In this document: piece after piece, positions 48,396 to 56,896 of the stretch
Position numbering within the stretch: the stretch's first letter is position 1
Layout: each line of letters opens with the position of its first letter
Assembly: GCA_902802535.1 (NCBI GenBank)
Contig: CADCML010000012.1
Location: forward strand, 47,523-111,522
From: an uncultured Bacteroidia bacterium
GTDB taxonomy: Bacteria; Bacteroidota; Bacteroidia; Bacteroidales; F082
Direction: 5' to 3'
Length of the DNA stretch: 64,000 bases
Made by a program: the position numbers and the translations under genes
Notes under the pieces: model-generated
Database searches by the model: none
Seen by the model: the letters and a program-made list of their open reading frames with translations, nothing else
What the model was told of the DNA's origin: nothing

Positions 48396-50720
48396 ATGGC
48401 AGCATACGAAACTACGATTCCAAACGATGTTCTTAATATTATCAATGTCTTCATTTCAAAGAGAAGGGAGGACAAAGCTGGGGTTTTTATCGAAGGATAT
48501 AAGGACCTCATTGCATCGTTGTATAGCTTATTGCCAAATAAAGAGGCAGAACTGACGTCAAGTGCTTGGATGTATGGGGTTGATCTGTATAAGTATCTTT
48601 CAAATGACGACATCGACTCTCTGATGCAAAATCTTCCATCTGTGATGCGGTATTGCTTTAGCAGAAGAAACGAAGACGTTTTCAAAACAACTAGAACTGG
48701 CGAGGCAGGCATGCCTGATGAACTTATTGAGCTCTTCCTAAAAGCAATAAAGCCAAAGGAAGGAGCAACAATTTTCTTACCCTATGCATGTGACGCTGAA
48801 ATTGTTCTAACCCGTCCTGATTGCCATTTTACTGGATTTGAAATAGATTGTGAGAGATGGGCTATATCCAAAATGGTTTTCAATGCCTGTGGAATTGAAG
48901 CTGACATCAGATGCTGTCCCGATGCGAAGGATTATATAGAATCGGGCAAACCATTCGATTATATTTTCACTTTTCCTCCAATGGGCGGAAAAGAAGAGCG
49001 AAATGTGGTTGCTGAACTGATTCAGATCTCAAATAGAAATCTTAAGTACAATGGTGTGATGTTCTGCTATTTGCCGGTGGTTTTTTGCAATGAACAGAGA
49101 TTTTGGTATGATTTCAGGGAGGAAATACTCGGTCAATTTGGGAAATATAGTGTAATCAATATTGCGCTTGGTTCTGTCCTTAAACCCGCTGCTACAATTG
49201 GAATCTGCGCATTGTGTTTTACAAGAGATATTGATCAGCGCGTTCTCCTTGTGGATGCCACAGGAGAAGAATTTCGGGCAAAAGTTGATGTAGCAGGTAG
49301 TAAGGTAGCAAGATTGAAAGTCGAACACATCGTGGAATGCATAGAAAAACAAGACAAAAGGTACGTTTGGTTAGGGACTGTTAAGGATCTCAAACATCCG
49401 ATCAACCTTTATCCTGGCAGATATCTTTTGGAAGGAAGATTGAGTACTTTGAATCCTGGAGAAAGAAGATGCTCAATAGGAGATTTGGTTGAATTGTGTG
49501 TGTTAAAGCGCATTTCATCAAGTGATAAAGAATCAGTAAGGAATAGCCTCCCTGCTGTTGGAATGAAAGAGCTTTCCTCCAACTACATTAGTTGTGATGT
49601 GCAGGCAAAAATCGAACATAATTCTTACTCCACGACATTACGCGTTTTGGAGAATAATGCTTTGTTGGTAGGTTATATTAATGGCAAGTTTAAGGTTGGA
49701 AAGGTTATTGGTATAAATAATAGTAATTGTGTGATACTTCAGCAGCCAATTGTAGCCGTCAATGTAACCAGTGCTATGGTTAGTGAGGAGTTCTTCTTAC
49801 GAAGCATCCTTTCAGATGAGGTTAGAATGCAAGCGGAGGCTTTAGCTACAGGCACTGTTGCAACAAAACTCTCGGAGAGAGACTTCCTAGACATTAAAAT
49901 TGTTGTTCCTTCGAAAGACGAGCAAGACAGATTGTGCCGAGAGGACGCCCATAAGAGTTTGTCTGCTGCCGAGAAGAAGATACAAATCAGTTTTGACAGA
50001 TTCCGTGATGACATTCACATGAAAAAACATGCGATAGGTCAAGCTGTTTTAAGCCTTAATAGTTGGTGGAAGGTTCTTGAAATAGCGCATGATGAGGGAT
50101 TGATAAAGTATGATTCAGATGCTGTTGTAGACGATGAGCAGGGTATAACTGTCGAAGATGTCTTCGATAATTTATATAATGGCATCACCCAAATACAAAC
50201 TCAGATTAACAGATTCGATAGAGGCCATCGTCTAATAAGTTCTGATTTTTCCATATCGAGTTTTATCAACAACTACATAGAAACCCACAGGAAACCAGAG
50301 TTTCAATATGAGTTTATTGATGGAGCTTCGAGTGTTACAGTTGTCTTTCCACAAGAGGCATTAACAATGATATTCGATGATATTGTCAGCAACGCCTGTT
50401 GTCATGGCTTTAGAAATGAAGTTAAGATTGGCAATATTGTGAGGATAGAGTCCTCGTTGGAGGGCACTGACTGTATTGTGTTGGTGTCGAACAATGGAGA
50501 ACCATTGACATCTGACATCTCGCAAGAGGATGTTTTTACATACAATAGGACTGGCTCTTCAGAAAAGAATCATTCTGGCATAGGCGGTTATGAGGTCAGG
50601 AATCTGATACAACAATTTGATGGTGAGGTTGAATTTCTTTCCAACCCAAGTGAAGAGTTCCCAGTTTGTTATAAACTTGTGTTCCATAATACAAAAAACA
50701 TTTCTTATGATGGAGAATAA
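48396..50720 (+). CDS. Fusion: degenerate N6-adenine methyltransferase + HsdS-like recognition region + histidine-kinase-type ATPase
   Basis: A 774-residue protein (a GTG start at 48336 would add 20 residues). Residues about 80-290 follow the HsdM fold: helix with TGEAGMPDELIELFLKAIKP, then LPYACDAEIV where motif I (DPaCGtG) should be, FTGFEIDCERWAISKMVFNA, and TFPPMGG (193-196 F-P-P-M) where NPP(Y/F) should be. Loss of the glycines and the Asn suggests it no longer methylates. Residues about 330-520 resemble an HsdS half, with LSERDFLDIKIVVPSKDEQD. Then a helix with MKKHAIGQAVLSLNSWW (candidate phosphoacceptor His545), and residues 640-760 are a GHKL ATPase: N-box IVSNACCHGF (Asn666), SNNGEPL, and SGIGGYEVRNLIQQFDG. 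The next gene encodes a receiver domain. I know of no described protein with this order. Confidence 0.78.
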   Translation: MAAYETTIPNDVLNIINVFISKRREDKAGVFIEGYKDLIASLYSLLPNKEAELTSSAWMYGVDLYKYLSNDDIDSLMQNLPSVMRYCFSRRNEDVFKTTRTGEAGMPDELIELFLKAIKPKEGATIFLPYACDAEIVLTRPDCHFTGFEIDCERWAISKMVFNACGIEADIRCCPDAKDYIESGKPFDYIFTFPPMGGKEERNVVAELIQISNRNLKYNGVMFCYLPVVFCNEQRFWYDFREEILGQFGKYSVINIALGSVLKPAATIGICALCFTRDIDQRVLLVDATGEEFRAKVDVAGSKVARLKVEHIVECIEKQDKRYVWLGTVKDLKHPINLYPGRYLLEGRLSTLNPGERRCSIGDLVELCVLKRISSSDKESVRNSLPAVGMKELSSNYISCDVQAKIEHNSYSTTLRVLENNALLVGYINGKFKVGKVIGINNSNCVILQQPIVAVNVTSAMVSEEFFLRSILSDEVRMQAEALATGTVATKLSERDFLDIKIVVPSKDEQDRLCREDAHKSLSAAEKKIQISFDRFRDDIHMKKHAIGQAVLSLNSWWKVLEIAHDEGLIKYDSDAVVDDEQGITVEDVFDNLYNGITQIQTQINRFDRGHRLISSDFSISSFINNYIETHRKPEFQYEFIDGASSVTVVFPQEALTMIFDDIVSNACCHGFRNEVKIGNIVRIESSLEGTDCIVLVSNNGEPLTSDISQEDVFTYNRTGSSEKNHSGIGGYEVRNLIQQFDGEVEFLSNPSEEFPVCYKLVFHNTKNISYDGE

Positions 50721-51951
50721 TTCAGGAGTAATGTATAAAGTCCTTTGGGTGGAGGATGAGGATAAGTTTGATTCTAGCTTGAAAATCATTGCTAGAAAAA
50801 ACTATCGTATTCAACTTGATCGGTATGACAATTGGGATGATGCAGAAAAGGCGTTAAGGAATGATTTTCATTCGTATTCTGCAATTATACTTGATGCTTA
50901 TTGCAGAATTAAAAATGCAGCAATACTTAAAGACACTTTCTTGTCTTATGCCAAAGGTCGAATAGATGTTATCTGTGGAGAAAACAGGAGTGAGAAGCCT
51001 TGGTATGTCTTTTCGGAAGGGACGATGAGCGATTTCAACCGCACTACCACAAATATCAGCGAAGGAAGAAATAGTGAATGGGGAGAAATGTTGTATATCA
51101 AATCGGATACGGGCTCGTATGAGCGTATGTTTCAGACTATTCTTGAAGTTGCTAGCAAACAGCCCAACAATGTGGTCCTTTTCCGGCATAGGGATGTATT
51201 TGTCTATTTGGGGGACGAGAGATTGATTGATGACCGTGCGAGAAAAATAATGCTCAAGGTACTTGGTGCATTGTATTATCCAGAGGAAAATATTGGTTTT
51301 GAGTATCAAGGCAATCCTTTGCGCAAAGTGCTAGAGTATATATTTCGTTCCGCAAGAAAACAAGGGCTTCTTTCACCATACTGTTTCGACAAAGAAGACC
51401 ATGTGAATCTTACATATTCGAGTCTTTATTTGAAAGGCGGTACCGTCAATTTGAATGGCAAGGAGCATGATGTGGAAGGGACTATTCGTTGGGGAAATGA
51501 AAACGATTGTGTGTTTCCCGACAATGTGGCGAACATAGTAAGAGGCATTCTTGTATATGCAAATGTCGATTCCCACACTTATGAAATTGATGACGGACCA
51601 TTCAAGGTTGATGAGAGTAGCAAGGATTTGTTTTTCGGGTATGTTTTGCAACTTTGCTATGTGATAAAATGGTATGGAGAGTTTGTGAAAGAACATCCCA
51701 ATGTAAAGAAAAACCAATGTATGCAGGTTGAGAATGTTTCAGCACGAATACTTAGAAAGTCAAAAGAAAAATATGAAGGTGCACGAATGATAGTAGAGTT
51801 GGATAGCAGAGGCCATTACCATTGTGGAGATTGTTCTATATATAAGGGAGTTGCGGAGAGATTTCTTGGTTCTTTGGTGGAACTATATGGTGTTAAAGAA
51901 GAAGAGTATTATGGGTATCCTTATAGTGCTAAAATAAGAGCTGTAGAATAA
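50707..51951 (+). CDS. Receiver-domain protein with unknown C-terminal domain
   Basis: A 414-residue protein overlapping the fusion gene by 14 bases (starts at 50710 and 50731 are also possible). The N-terminus YKVLWVEDEDKFDSSL and YSAIILDAYCRIK give the acidic pair (Glu16-Asp17) and phosphoacceptor Asp63 at the spacing of a CheY-type receiver; the later conserved Thr and Lys are not clear (VICGEN stands at the Thr position), so phosphorylation chemistry may be altered. Residues about 130-414 are not a known output domain to me; there is a beta-rich middle (YLKGGTVNLNGKEHDVEGTI) and a helical end. Expected partner: the kinase-like domain next door. Confidence 0.72.
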   Translation: MMENNSGVMYKVLWVEDEDKFDSSLKIIARKNYRIQLDRYDNWDDAEKALRNDFHSYSAIILDAYCRIKNAAILKDTFLSYAKGRIDVICGENRSEKPWYVFSEGTMSDFNRTTTNISEGRNSEWGEMLYIKSDTGSYERMFQTILEVASKQPNNVVLFRHRDVFVYLGDERLIDDRARKIMLKVLGALYYPEENIGFEYQGNPLRKVLEYIFRSARKQGLLSPYCFDKEDHVNLTYSSLYLKGGTVNLNGKEHDVEGTIRWGNENDCVFPDNVANIVRGILVYANVDSHTYEIDDGPFKVDESSKDLFFGYVLQLCYVIKWYGEFVKEHPNVKKNQCMQVENVSARILRKSKEKYEGARMIVELDSRGHYHCGDCSIYKGVAERFLGSLVELYGVKEEEYYGYPYSAKIRAVE

Positions 51952-51985
51952 TCTAACACCTTCAACAAGACTGAACCTATAAACT

Positions 51986-51993
51986 GTAATTTT
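51986..51993 (+). promoter_or_regulatory. -7 element of the hsd operon
   Basis: TAATTTTG followed by CAAACG in the gap before hsdM, with an AAGGAAGG ribosome site at 52012-52019 before the ATG at 52023. hsdM can thus be transcribed apart from the upstream module. Confidence 0.6.
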
Positions 51994-52022
51994 GCAAACG
52001 AAAACAATAAAAGGAAGGATAT

Positions 52023-53909
52023 ATGACAGACACTCAAAACCTACACCCCCAACCTCGTGACATCATGCACTACGAGAGCGATATTTGGGCAATCGCCGAT
52101 TTGCTGCTGGCAGCCAGCGTGAAACAGAGCGACTTCCCGGCTTATATGATGCCGTTTTTCGCACTGATGATGCTCGAAGGACGTATGCTGAACGCCATGA
52201 AACGTGTGGAGGAAGAAGAGGGACTGACCGTAAAGGATGACCCCGAGGATTTCAAGGAGGCTTTCATCGACATGGATTGCGGCTACAATGAGTATATCGT
52301 GATGGAAGGCAAAACGCTGAGCAGCATCTGTGGCAACGACACCACCTTTGAACAGGACTTCGACAACTACCTGAAAGCCTTTGACGATGTGCTGAAGAAG
52401 CTGTTGGGCATTGAGCGTGGAAAGGACGAGAAGAAATACCTGAACATGGACTACTATGTGGCCGAACTGCGCAGTAAGAAGATCTTGTTGTCTGTCATCA
52501 CGGCATGGTCGAAGATTGACCTTTCGCCCTACGACAACTCCGCCATCACCACTTTGGAGGAACACATCAAGCGCAAGTGGGCCGACATCAGCGCATCTAC
52601 GGCTGGAGAACAATATACTCCTGACGATATTATCTCGCTGATTGCTGATATCGTGGCTTCGAAGGTGACGAAGCCCAAGAATCAGAACATCCATGTGTAT
52701 GACCCGACCTGTGGCGGTGCGAACCTGCTGTTTGGAGTGGCCGACCGACTTCAGACGCAAGCGGGCTACAAGAACATCCACACTTGGGGAAGCGAATACA
52801 ACGATGCGCTCTATGCTTTGGCCGCCATCGAAAGCCGCTTCCGCAGCCATTCCCAAATCAGCTATGGCAACACGCTCACGACGGCCCCGTTTGCTGGCAG
52901 AAGCTTCGATGTGATTGTCGCCAATCCTCCCTACGGCACCAAATGGAGCGGTTATGAAAGGGACATCAAGAACGACCAGAAAGGGCAGTTCCCTGGTGGT
53001 TTGCCCGCTGTGAGCGACGGACAGCTGTTGTTCATGCAGCATATCCTTTGGCAGCTTGATGAAAAAGGTATTGCCGTAGAGGTACACAATGGTTCCACGC
53101 TGTTCAGCGGTGATGCGGGAAGCGGAGAGAGCAACATCCGCAAATACATCTTCGACCACGATTGGGTTGAAGCAATTATCCAGATGCCTCAGAGTGAGTT
53201 TTTTAACACGGGGATATACACCTATTTGTGGATCATGAATAAGCAGAAACCTTTTGAGCGTAAGGATAAGGTTGCGCTCATTGACGGAAGCAAGCTTTGG
53301 ACACCATTGAAGAAGTCAAAGGGTGATAAGCGTCGTGAAATGAATAAAACCCAGCGCGCAACTATCGTAGAGGCTTTGACAGACTTCGCTCCCAGCGACA
53401 TCTGCAAGATATTCGACCGCGAGCATTTCTACTATAACAAACAGTCGCTCACGCTGACCGACCTCGATGATGACGGACGCAGTGTGGCTGATACCATCTG
53501 CAAGGAAGGCAAGGTGAAGGTCAAAGAGGATGAATACCGCTTTGATGAGGAGCGCAACACCATGATTCGCGTCGCCGACGGTGAAGCTGTAGGCTGTGGC
53601 CACTTTGTTACCAAGACCAAGAAAGACCGCAAGACGGGAGCGCCCATTGTGGAAACCTACATTGAACCGACCTACATCAACGACTACGAAATTATCCCTC
53701 ACCATTTCGACGGGCATGAGAATGAGCGCGAGATAAATGTGTTCATGCAGAAGTACGTTTTCAAGCCTTATACATTGGGTAAGAATGTAATTGGTGTTGA
53801 GCTGAATTTCAACAAAGAGTTCTACGTGCCAGAAAAGCTGGAAAGTGTGGAGGATATTCTGAAGGAACTGGCAGATCTGGACAAAGATATGAAGGAGATT
53901 CTTGTATGA
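52023..53909 (+). CDS. hsdM: Type I restriction enzyme modification subunit HsdM
   Basis: A 628-residue N6-adenine methyltransferase subunit. An N-terminal helical HsdM_N domain (residues about 20-190) is followed by the SAM-binding motif DPTCGGANLLFG near 228, STAGEQYTPDDIISLI before it (motif X), and catalytic NPPYGT at 301-306. Intact in contrast to the degenerate copy upstream. The C-terminal 150 residues form the extended helical tail that contacts HsdS. It overlaps hsdS by 4 bases. It transfers the methyl group from SAM to adenine in the site chosen by HsdS and is required for restriction by the HsdR complex. Confidence 0.95.
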   Translation: MTDTQNLHPQPRDIMHYESDIWAIADLLLAASVKQSDFPAYMMPFFALMMLEGRMLNAMKRVEEEEGLTVKDDPEDFKEAFIDMDCGYNEYIVMEGKTLSSICGNDTTFEQDFDNYLKAFDDVLKKLLGIERGKDEKKYLNMDYYVAELRSKKILLSVITAWSKIDLSPYDNSAITTLEEHIKRKWADISASTAGEQYTPDDIISLIADIVASKVTKPKNQNIHVYDPTCGGANLLFGVADRLQTQAGYKNIHTWGSEYNDALYALAAIESRFRSHSQISYGNTLTTAPFAGRSFDVIVANPPYGTKWSGYERDIKNDQKGQFPGGLPAVSDGQLLFMQHILWQLDEKGIAVEVHNGSTLFSGDAGSGESNIRKYIFDHDWVEAIIQMPQSEFFNTGIYTYLWIMNKQKPFERKDKVALIDGSKLWTPLKKSKGDKRREMNKTQRATIVEALTDFAPSDICKIFDREHFYYNKQSLTLTDLDDDGRSVADTICKEGKVKVKEDEYRFDEERNTMIRVADGEAVGCGHFVTKTKKDRKTGAPIVETYIEPTYINDYEIIPHHFDGHENEREINVFMQKYVFKPYTLGKNVIGVELNFNKEFYVPEKLESVEDILKELADLDKDMKEILV

Positions 53910-55111
53910 GACTACGAGTAAAAGATTTCACTACAAAAGTGGGCAGTGGCGTAACTCCCCGTGGAGGAGCCGAGACCTATCTTGAACAGGGAATTCCCTT
54001 GTTTAGGAGTCAGAATGTCTATGACAATGGTTTCCTCATGGATGACATAGCGTATATTTCAGAAGAGGTGGATGAGAGTATGTCAAGTACCCGAGTTAAG
54101 CCTGGCGATGTGCTTTTGAATATCACAGGGGCATCTATTGGCAGATGTTTCTATACATCAGATAGTTTTGAACGTGGTAATGTGAATCAGCATGTATGTA
54201 TTATTCGCCCCAAGAAGAATATTACGAGTCCATCGTTTCTGCATTATTGTATTATCTCAAATGAAGGGCAAGAACAAATCAACCTTTCTCAGACTGGAGC
54301 AAATCGGGAAGGCTTGTCGGTTGAGGACATTAAAGGCTTTTCTTTTGACATACCGACTCTTTCCGTCCAACAAAAAATAGTCGATTATTTGGATGAAAAG
54401 ACTTCCGCTATTGACACACAAGTTAAGCTGTTGGAAAAGAAGAAGGATGCCTATACTCGCCTGAAGAAAGCGATGATCAACCGTGCCGTCACACGTGGAC
54501 TTGATGAACACGTGAAGTTGAAAGACTCAGGTGTGGAATGGATTGGGATGATTCCTGAACATTGGAAAATCTATAGATTCAAGGATGTTTATAACAAATC
54601 TAATGTTGGTGAATCTATAGACAAAGAGTATTGTACGGATAATGAGGCAAATTATTTATTCTATACTGCTGGTATTATTCCTATACATACTGATTTTGAA
54701 GAGTTTCCACAATGGAAGTATACTAATAAAAACGATCTGTTATTAGCTAGAAATGGAACACCGTATGTTTATTTGCCAATACTCAATTCTGTGTATTCTG
54801 ACCATATCATTAGAGTAGATATTAAAAAGGGTTTCTGTAGAGAATATGTTCGTTTTTGTTTGCAACAGGCAATCTCGACTGAGGTTATAGATTCGGTGAG
54901 TATTCCTACATGGTCTATTTCTGTTTGGAATAAGCAATTGATGTCATTCCCTCCTCTCTCCGAGCAACAATCAATCGCCGCATACCTCGACGAGAAATGT
55001 GCGAAGATAGATGCCGCCATTGCCAACATAGACAAACAGACGGACGCATTGAAGCGTTTGAAACGGTCACTGATAAACGAAGTAATTAGCGGCAAAAGAA
55101 TGATAGAGTAA
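53906..55111 (+). CDS. hsdS: Type I restriction enzyme specificity subunit HsdS
   Basis: A 401-residue specificity subunit with two target-recognition domains. TRD1 begins VKDFTTKVGSGVTPRGG, with the conserved helix DIPTLSVQQKIVDYLDEKTS (near 150); TRD2 starts at GVEWIGMIPEHWKIYRFKDV near 211 and ends in FPPLSEQQSIAAYLDEKCAK followed by the closing helix RLKRSLINEVISGKR. Full length. It reads a bipartite DNA site; the sequence recognised cannot be deduced. Translationally coupled to hsdM. A single hsdS with no nearby recombinase-swapped copies, so no sign of phase-variable specificity at this locus. Confidence 0.94.
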   Translation: MRLRVKDFTTKVGSGVTPRGGAETYLEQGIPLFRSQNVYDNGFLMDDIAYISEEVDESMSSTRVKPGDVLLNITGASIGRCFYTSDSFERGNVNQHVCIIRPKKNITSPSFLHYCIISNEGQEQINLSQTGANREGLSVEDIKGFSFDIPTLSVQQKIVDYLDEKTSAIDTQVKLLEKKKDAYTRLKKAMINRAVTRGLDEHVKLKDSGVEWIGMIPEHWKIYRFKDVYNKSNVGESIDKEYCTDNEANYLFYTAGIIPIHTDFEEFPQWKYTNKNDLLLARNGTPYVYLPILNSVYSDHIIRVDIKKGFCREYVRFCLQQAISTEVIDSVSIPTWSISVWNKQLMSFPPLSEQQSIAAYLDEKCAKIDAAIANIDKQTDALKRLKRSLINEVISGKRMIE

Positions 55112-55137
55112 GATTCATCGTCGCCATAAAAACCATA

Positions 55138-56832
55138 ATGAATATGACTGAACAAGAATATATCGATCTTTTCTATCTGCTATGGAACCATGCAGAGAAC
55201 GAAGTGGTTGAGTTCAAACGTGCCGAAAGCAACTACGACATCGACGACCTTGGCAAGTATTTCTCTGCCCTAAGCAACGAGGCAAACCTCCGTGAGCACG
55301 AGTTCGCTTGGCTCGTAATGGGTTGCTGGGACAAGAAACACATCATCGAAGGCACCAGTTTCAAGGACAGTGAGGAATCGCTGAACCGCCTGAAGCAGGA
55401 CATGTCGCAGCACACCACCGACAAACTGATATTCCGCGAGATAGTGCCCATTCATGTGGAGGGCAAACGCGTGCTTATGTTCAAGATTCCCGCATCGCCC
55501 AGGAATATCGTGATGCACTGGAAAGGCATAGCCTACGGCAGAGATGGAGAGAGTCTAGTGCCACTGAACCAAGCCAAGCGTGACGAAATCAGGAACCAGC
55601 CGCCAATACCGGATTGGACTGCCCAGTTAGTTTCCAATGCCACGATAGACGACCTCGACGAATTGGCACTTGCCAAGGCCAGAATCATGTATAAGAAGGT
55701 GCATGCCTCCAATATCCCGCCAGAAGAGGTAAACGGATGGTCAACAGAGGAATTCCTAAGCAACAGCAACATGATGCGCGACGGACAGGTCACCAGGGCA
55801 GCCATTTTGTTGCTTGGGAAGCCTTCTTCGTTGGACAAAATACATCCTGCCGTGGCTCAGATTACCTGGACGTTGGAGGATGAAGAAGAGATTGTGCAGG
55901 ACTATGAACACTTCGGCATACCTTTCCTGCTGACCGTTGACAAGGTGCTCGCAAAAATCCGCAATATGACAATGCGTGAACTTCCAGGCGGCACGTTGTT
56001 TCCCGACACCATGAAGCAGTATGACGATTATACTATCCGTGAGGCACTGCATAATGCCATTGCCCACCAAGACTATACTCTACAACAGCGTATAGTTTTT
56101 GTGGAAAGCCCCGGCAAGCTTTATTATGGAAACGGAGGCGACTTTATTCCCGGCACCATCGAAAAAGCACTTGAGCATAAAGGGCCGCAGAAGCACTACC
56201 GTAACGATTGCCTTTGCAAGGGCATGGTTCACTTTAATATGATAGATACCGTGGGACGAGGCATCAAGAAAATCTTCACCTTGCAACGAGAAAGGTTCTT
56301 CCCCATGCCTGACTATGACATAGACAAGGAGGAAAAGAGTGTGGGCGTCACCATCTATGGCAAAATGATAGACGAACGCTATACTGAACTGCTGAAAAGT
56401 GGCAGTAATCTGACATTGAAAGAGTGCTTATGGTTGGATGCCGTGCAAAAACATCGTCCGATAACTAAGGTGGCTCTCGAACATCTCAAGCAAAGGAAAC
56501 TGGTTGAAGGTCGAGGCAAAGAGATAATCATCTCATTAGGTGTTGCTCGTTTGACCCATCAAGTCCCTCAATACACCAAAAATAAAGGATTGGCATACGA
56601 AACACTCATCAAACTTATCTTGCAGTTAGCTTATAATGCAGGCGAGGCCGGATTTAAGAGAAATGACGCTTACGAGACTGTGGAAAATGCTTTGCCTGGA
56701 ACCAAGAGTCCAAAAGAAAAACTCGCATATTTGGGAAGAATACTTCTGAAAATGGGAGATGATGGGTTAATAAAGGCCATAGGGAGATCATGGTATATAA
56801 CCGAAAAAGGAGAATCTGAAATTCGAGTATAA
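55138..56832 (+). CDS. AlbA_2 (Schlafen-type) plus GHKL-like ATP-binding protein of the RM locus
   Basis: A 564-residue protein. Residues 15-140 form an AlbA_2 domain (AENEVVEFKRAESNYDIDD, FSALSNEANLREHEFAWLVM, IPASPRNIVMHWKGIAYGRD); residues about 260-400 form a divergent GHKL/HATPase_c_4 domain (TIREALHNAIAHQDYTLQQR with N-box Asn, then VESPGKLYYGNGGDFIPG and DTVGRGIKKIF). The last 150 residues hold winged helices. Such RecG-related ATP-binding proteins are commonly encoded between hsdS and hsdR, with unproven regulatory roles. It is the second GHKL-type ATPase of this locus. Its stop codon lies in a tandem repeat array (56820-56863). Confidence 0.88.
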   Translation: MNMTEQEYIDLFYLLWNHAENEVVEFKRAESNYDIDDLGKYFSALSNEANLREHEFAWLVMGCWDKKHIIEGTSFKDSEESLNRLKQDMSQHTTDKLIFREIVPIHVEGKRVLMFKIPASPRNIVMHWKGIAYGRDGESLVPLNQAKRDEIRNQPPIPDWTAQLVSNATIDDLDELALAKARIMYKKVHASNIPPEEVNGWSTEEFLSNSNMMRDGQVTRAAILLLGKPSSLDKIHPAVAQITWTLEDEEEIVQDYEHFGIPFLLTVDKVLAKIRNMTMRELPGGTLFPDTMKQYDDYTIREALHNAIAHQDYTLQQRIVFVESPGKLYYGNGGDFIPGTIEKALEHKGPQKHYRNDCLCKGMVHFNMIDTVGRGIKKIFTLQRERFFPMPDYDIDKEEKSVGVTIYGKMIDERYTELLKSGSNLTLKECLWLDAVQKHRPITKVALEHLKQRKLVEGRGKEIIISLGVARLTHQVPQYTKNKGLAYETLIKLILQLAYNAGEAGFKRNDAYETVENALPGTKSPKEKLAYLGRILLKMGDDGLIKAIGRSWYITEKGESEIRV

Positions 56833-56863
56833 TTCGAGTATAATTCGAGTATAATTCGAGTAT
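56820..56863 (+). repeat. Four perfect 11-bp tandem repeats between the AlbA_2 gene and hsdR
   Basis: AATTCGAGTAT is repeated at 56820-56830, 56831-56841, 56842-56852 and 56853-56863. The first unit encodes the last residues (EIRV) and stop of the AlbA_2 gene; hsdR begins 34 bases after the array. The unit is prone to slipped-strand gain or loss; the number of units does not change the protein but changes the distance to hsdR. Confidence 0.9.
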
Positions 56864-56896
56864 AATTTAGCGAAATAGACATACCACAATAAAGAT

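Noticed and set aside
52041-53159. Long 372-codon frame on the minus strand
   Set aside because: Antisense to hsdM, which has clear catalytic motifs; a by-product of GC-richer codon use.
53906-55111. Phase-variable hsdS shufflon with the serine recombinase
   Set aside because: Only one hsdS gene and no inverted repeats in it; the recombinase is 16 kb away with its own candidate site.
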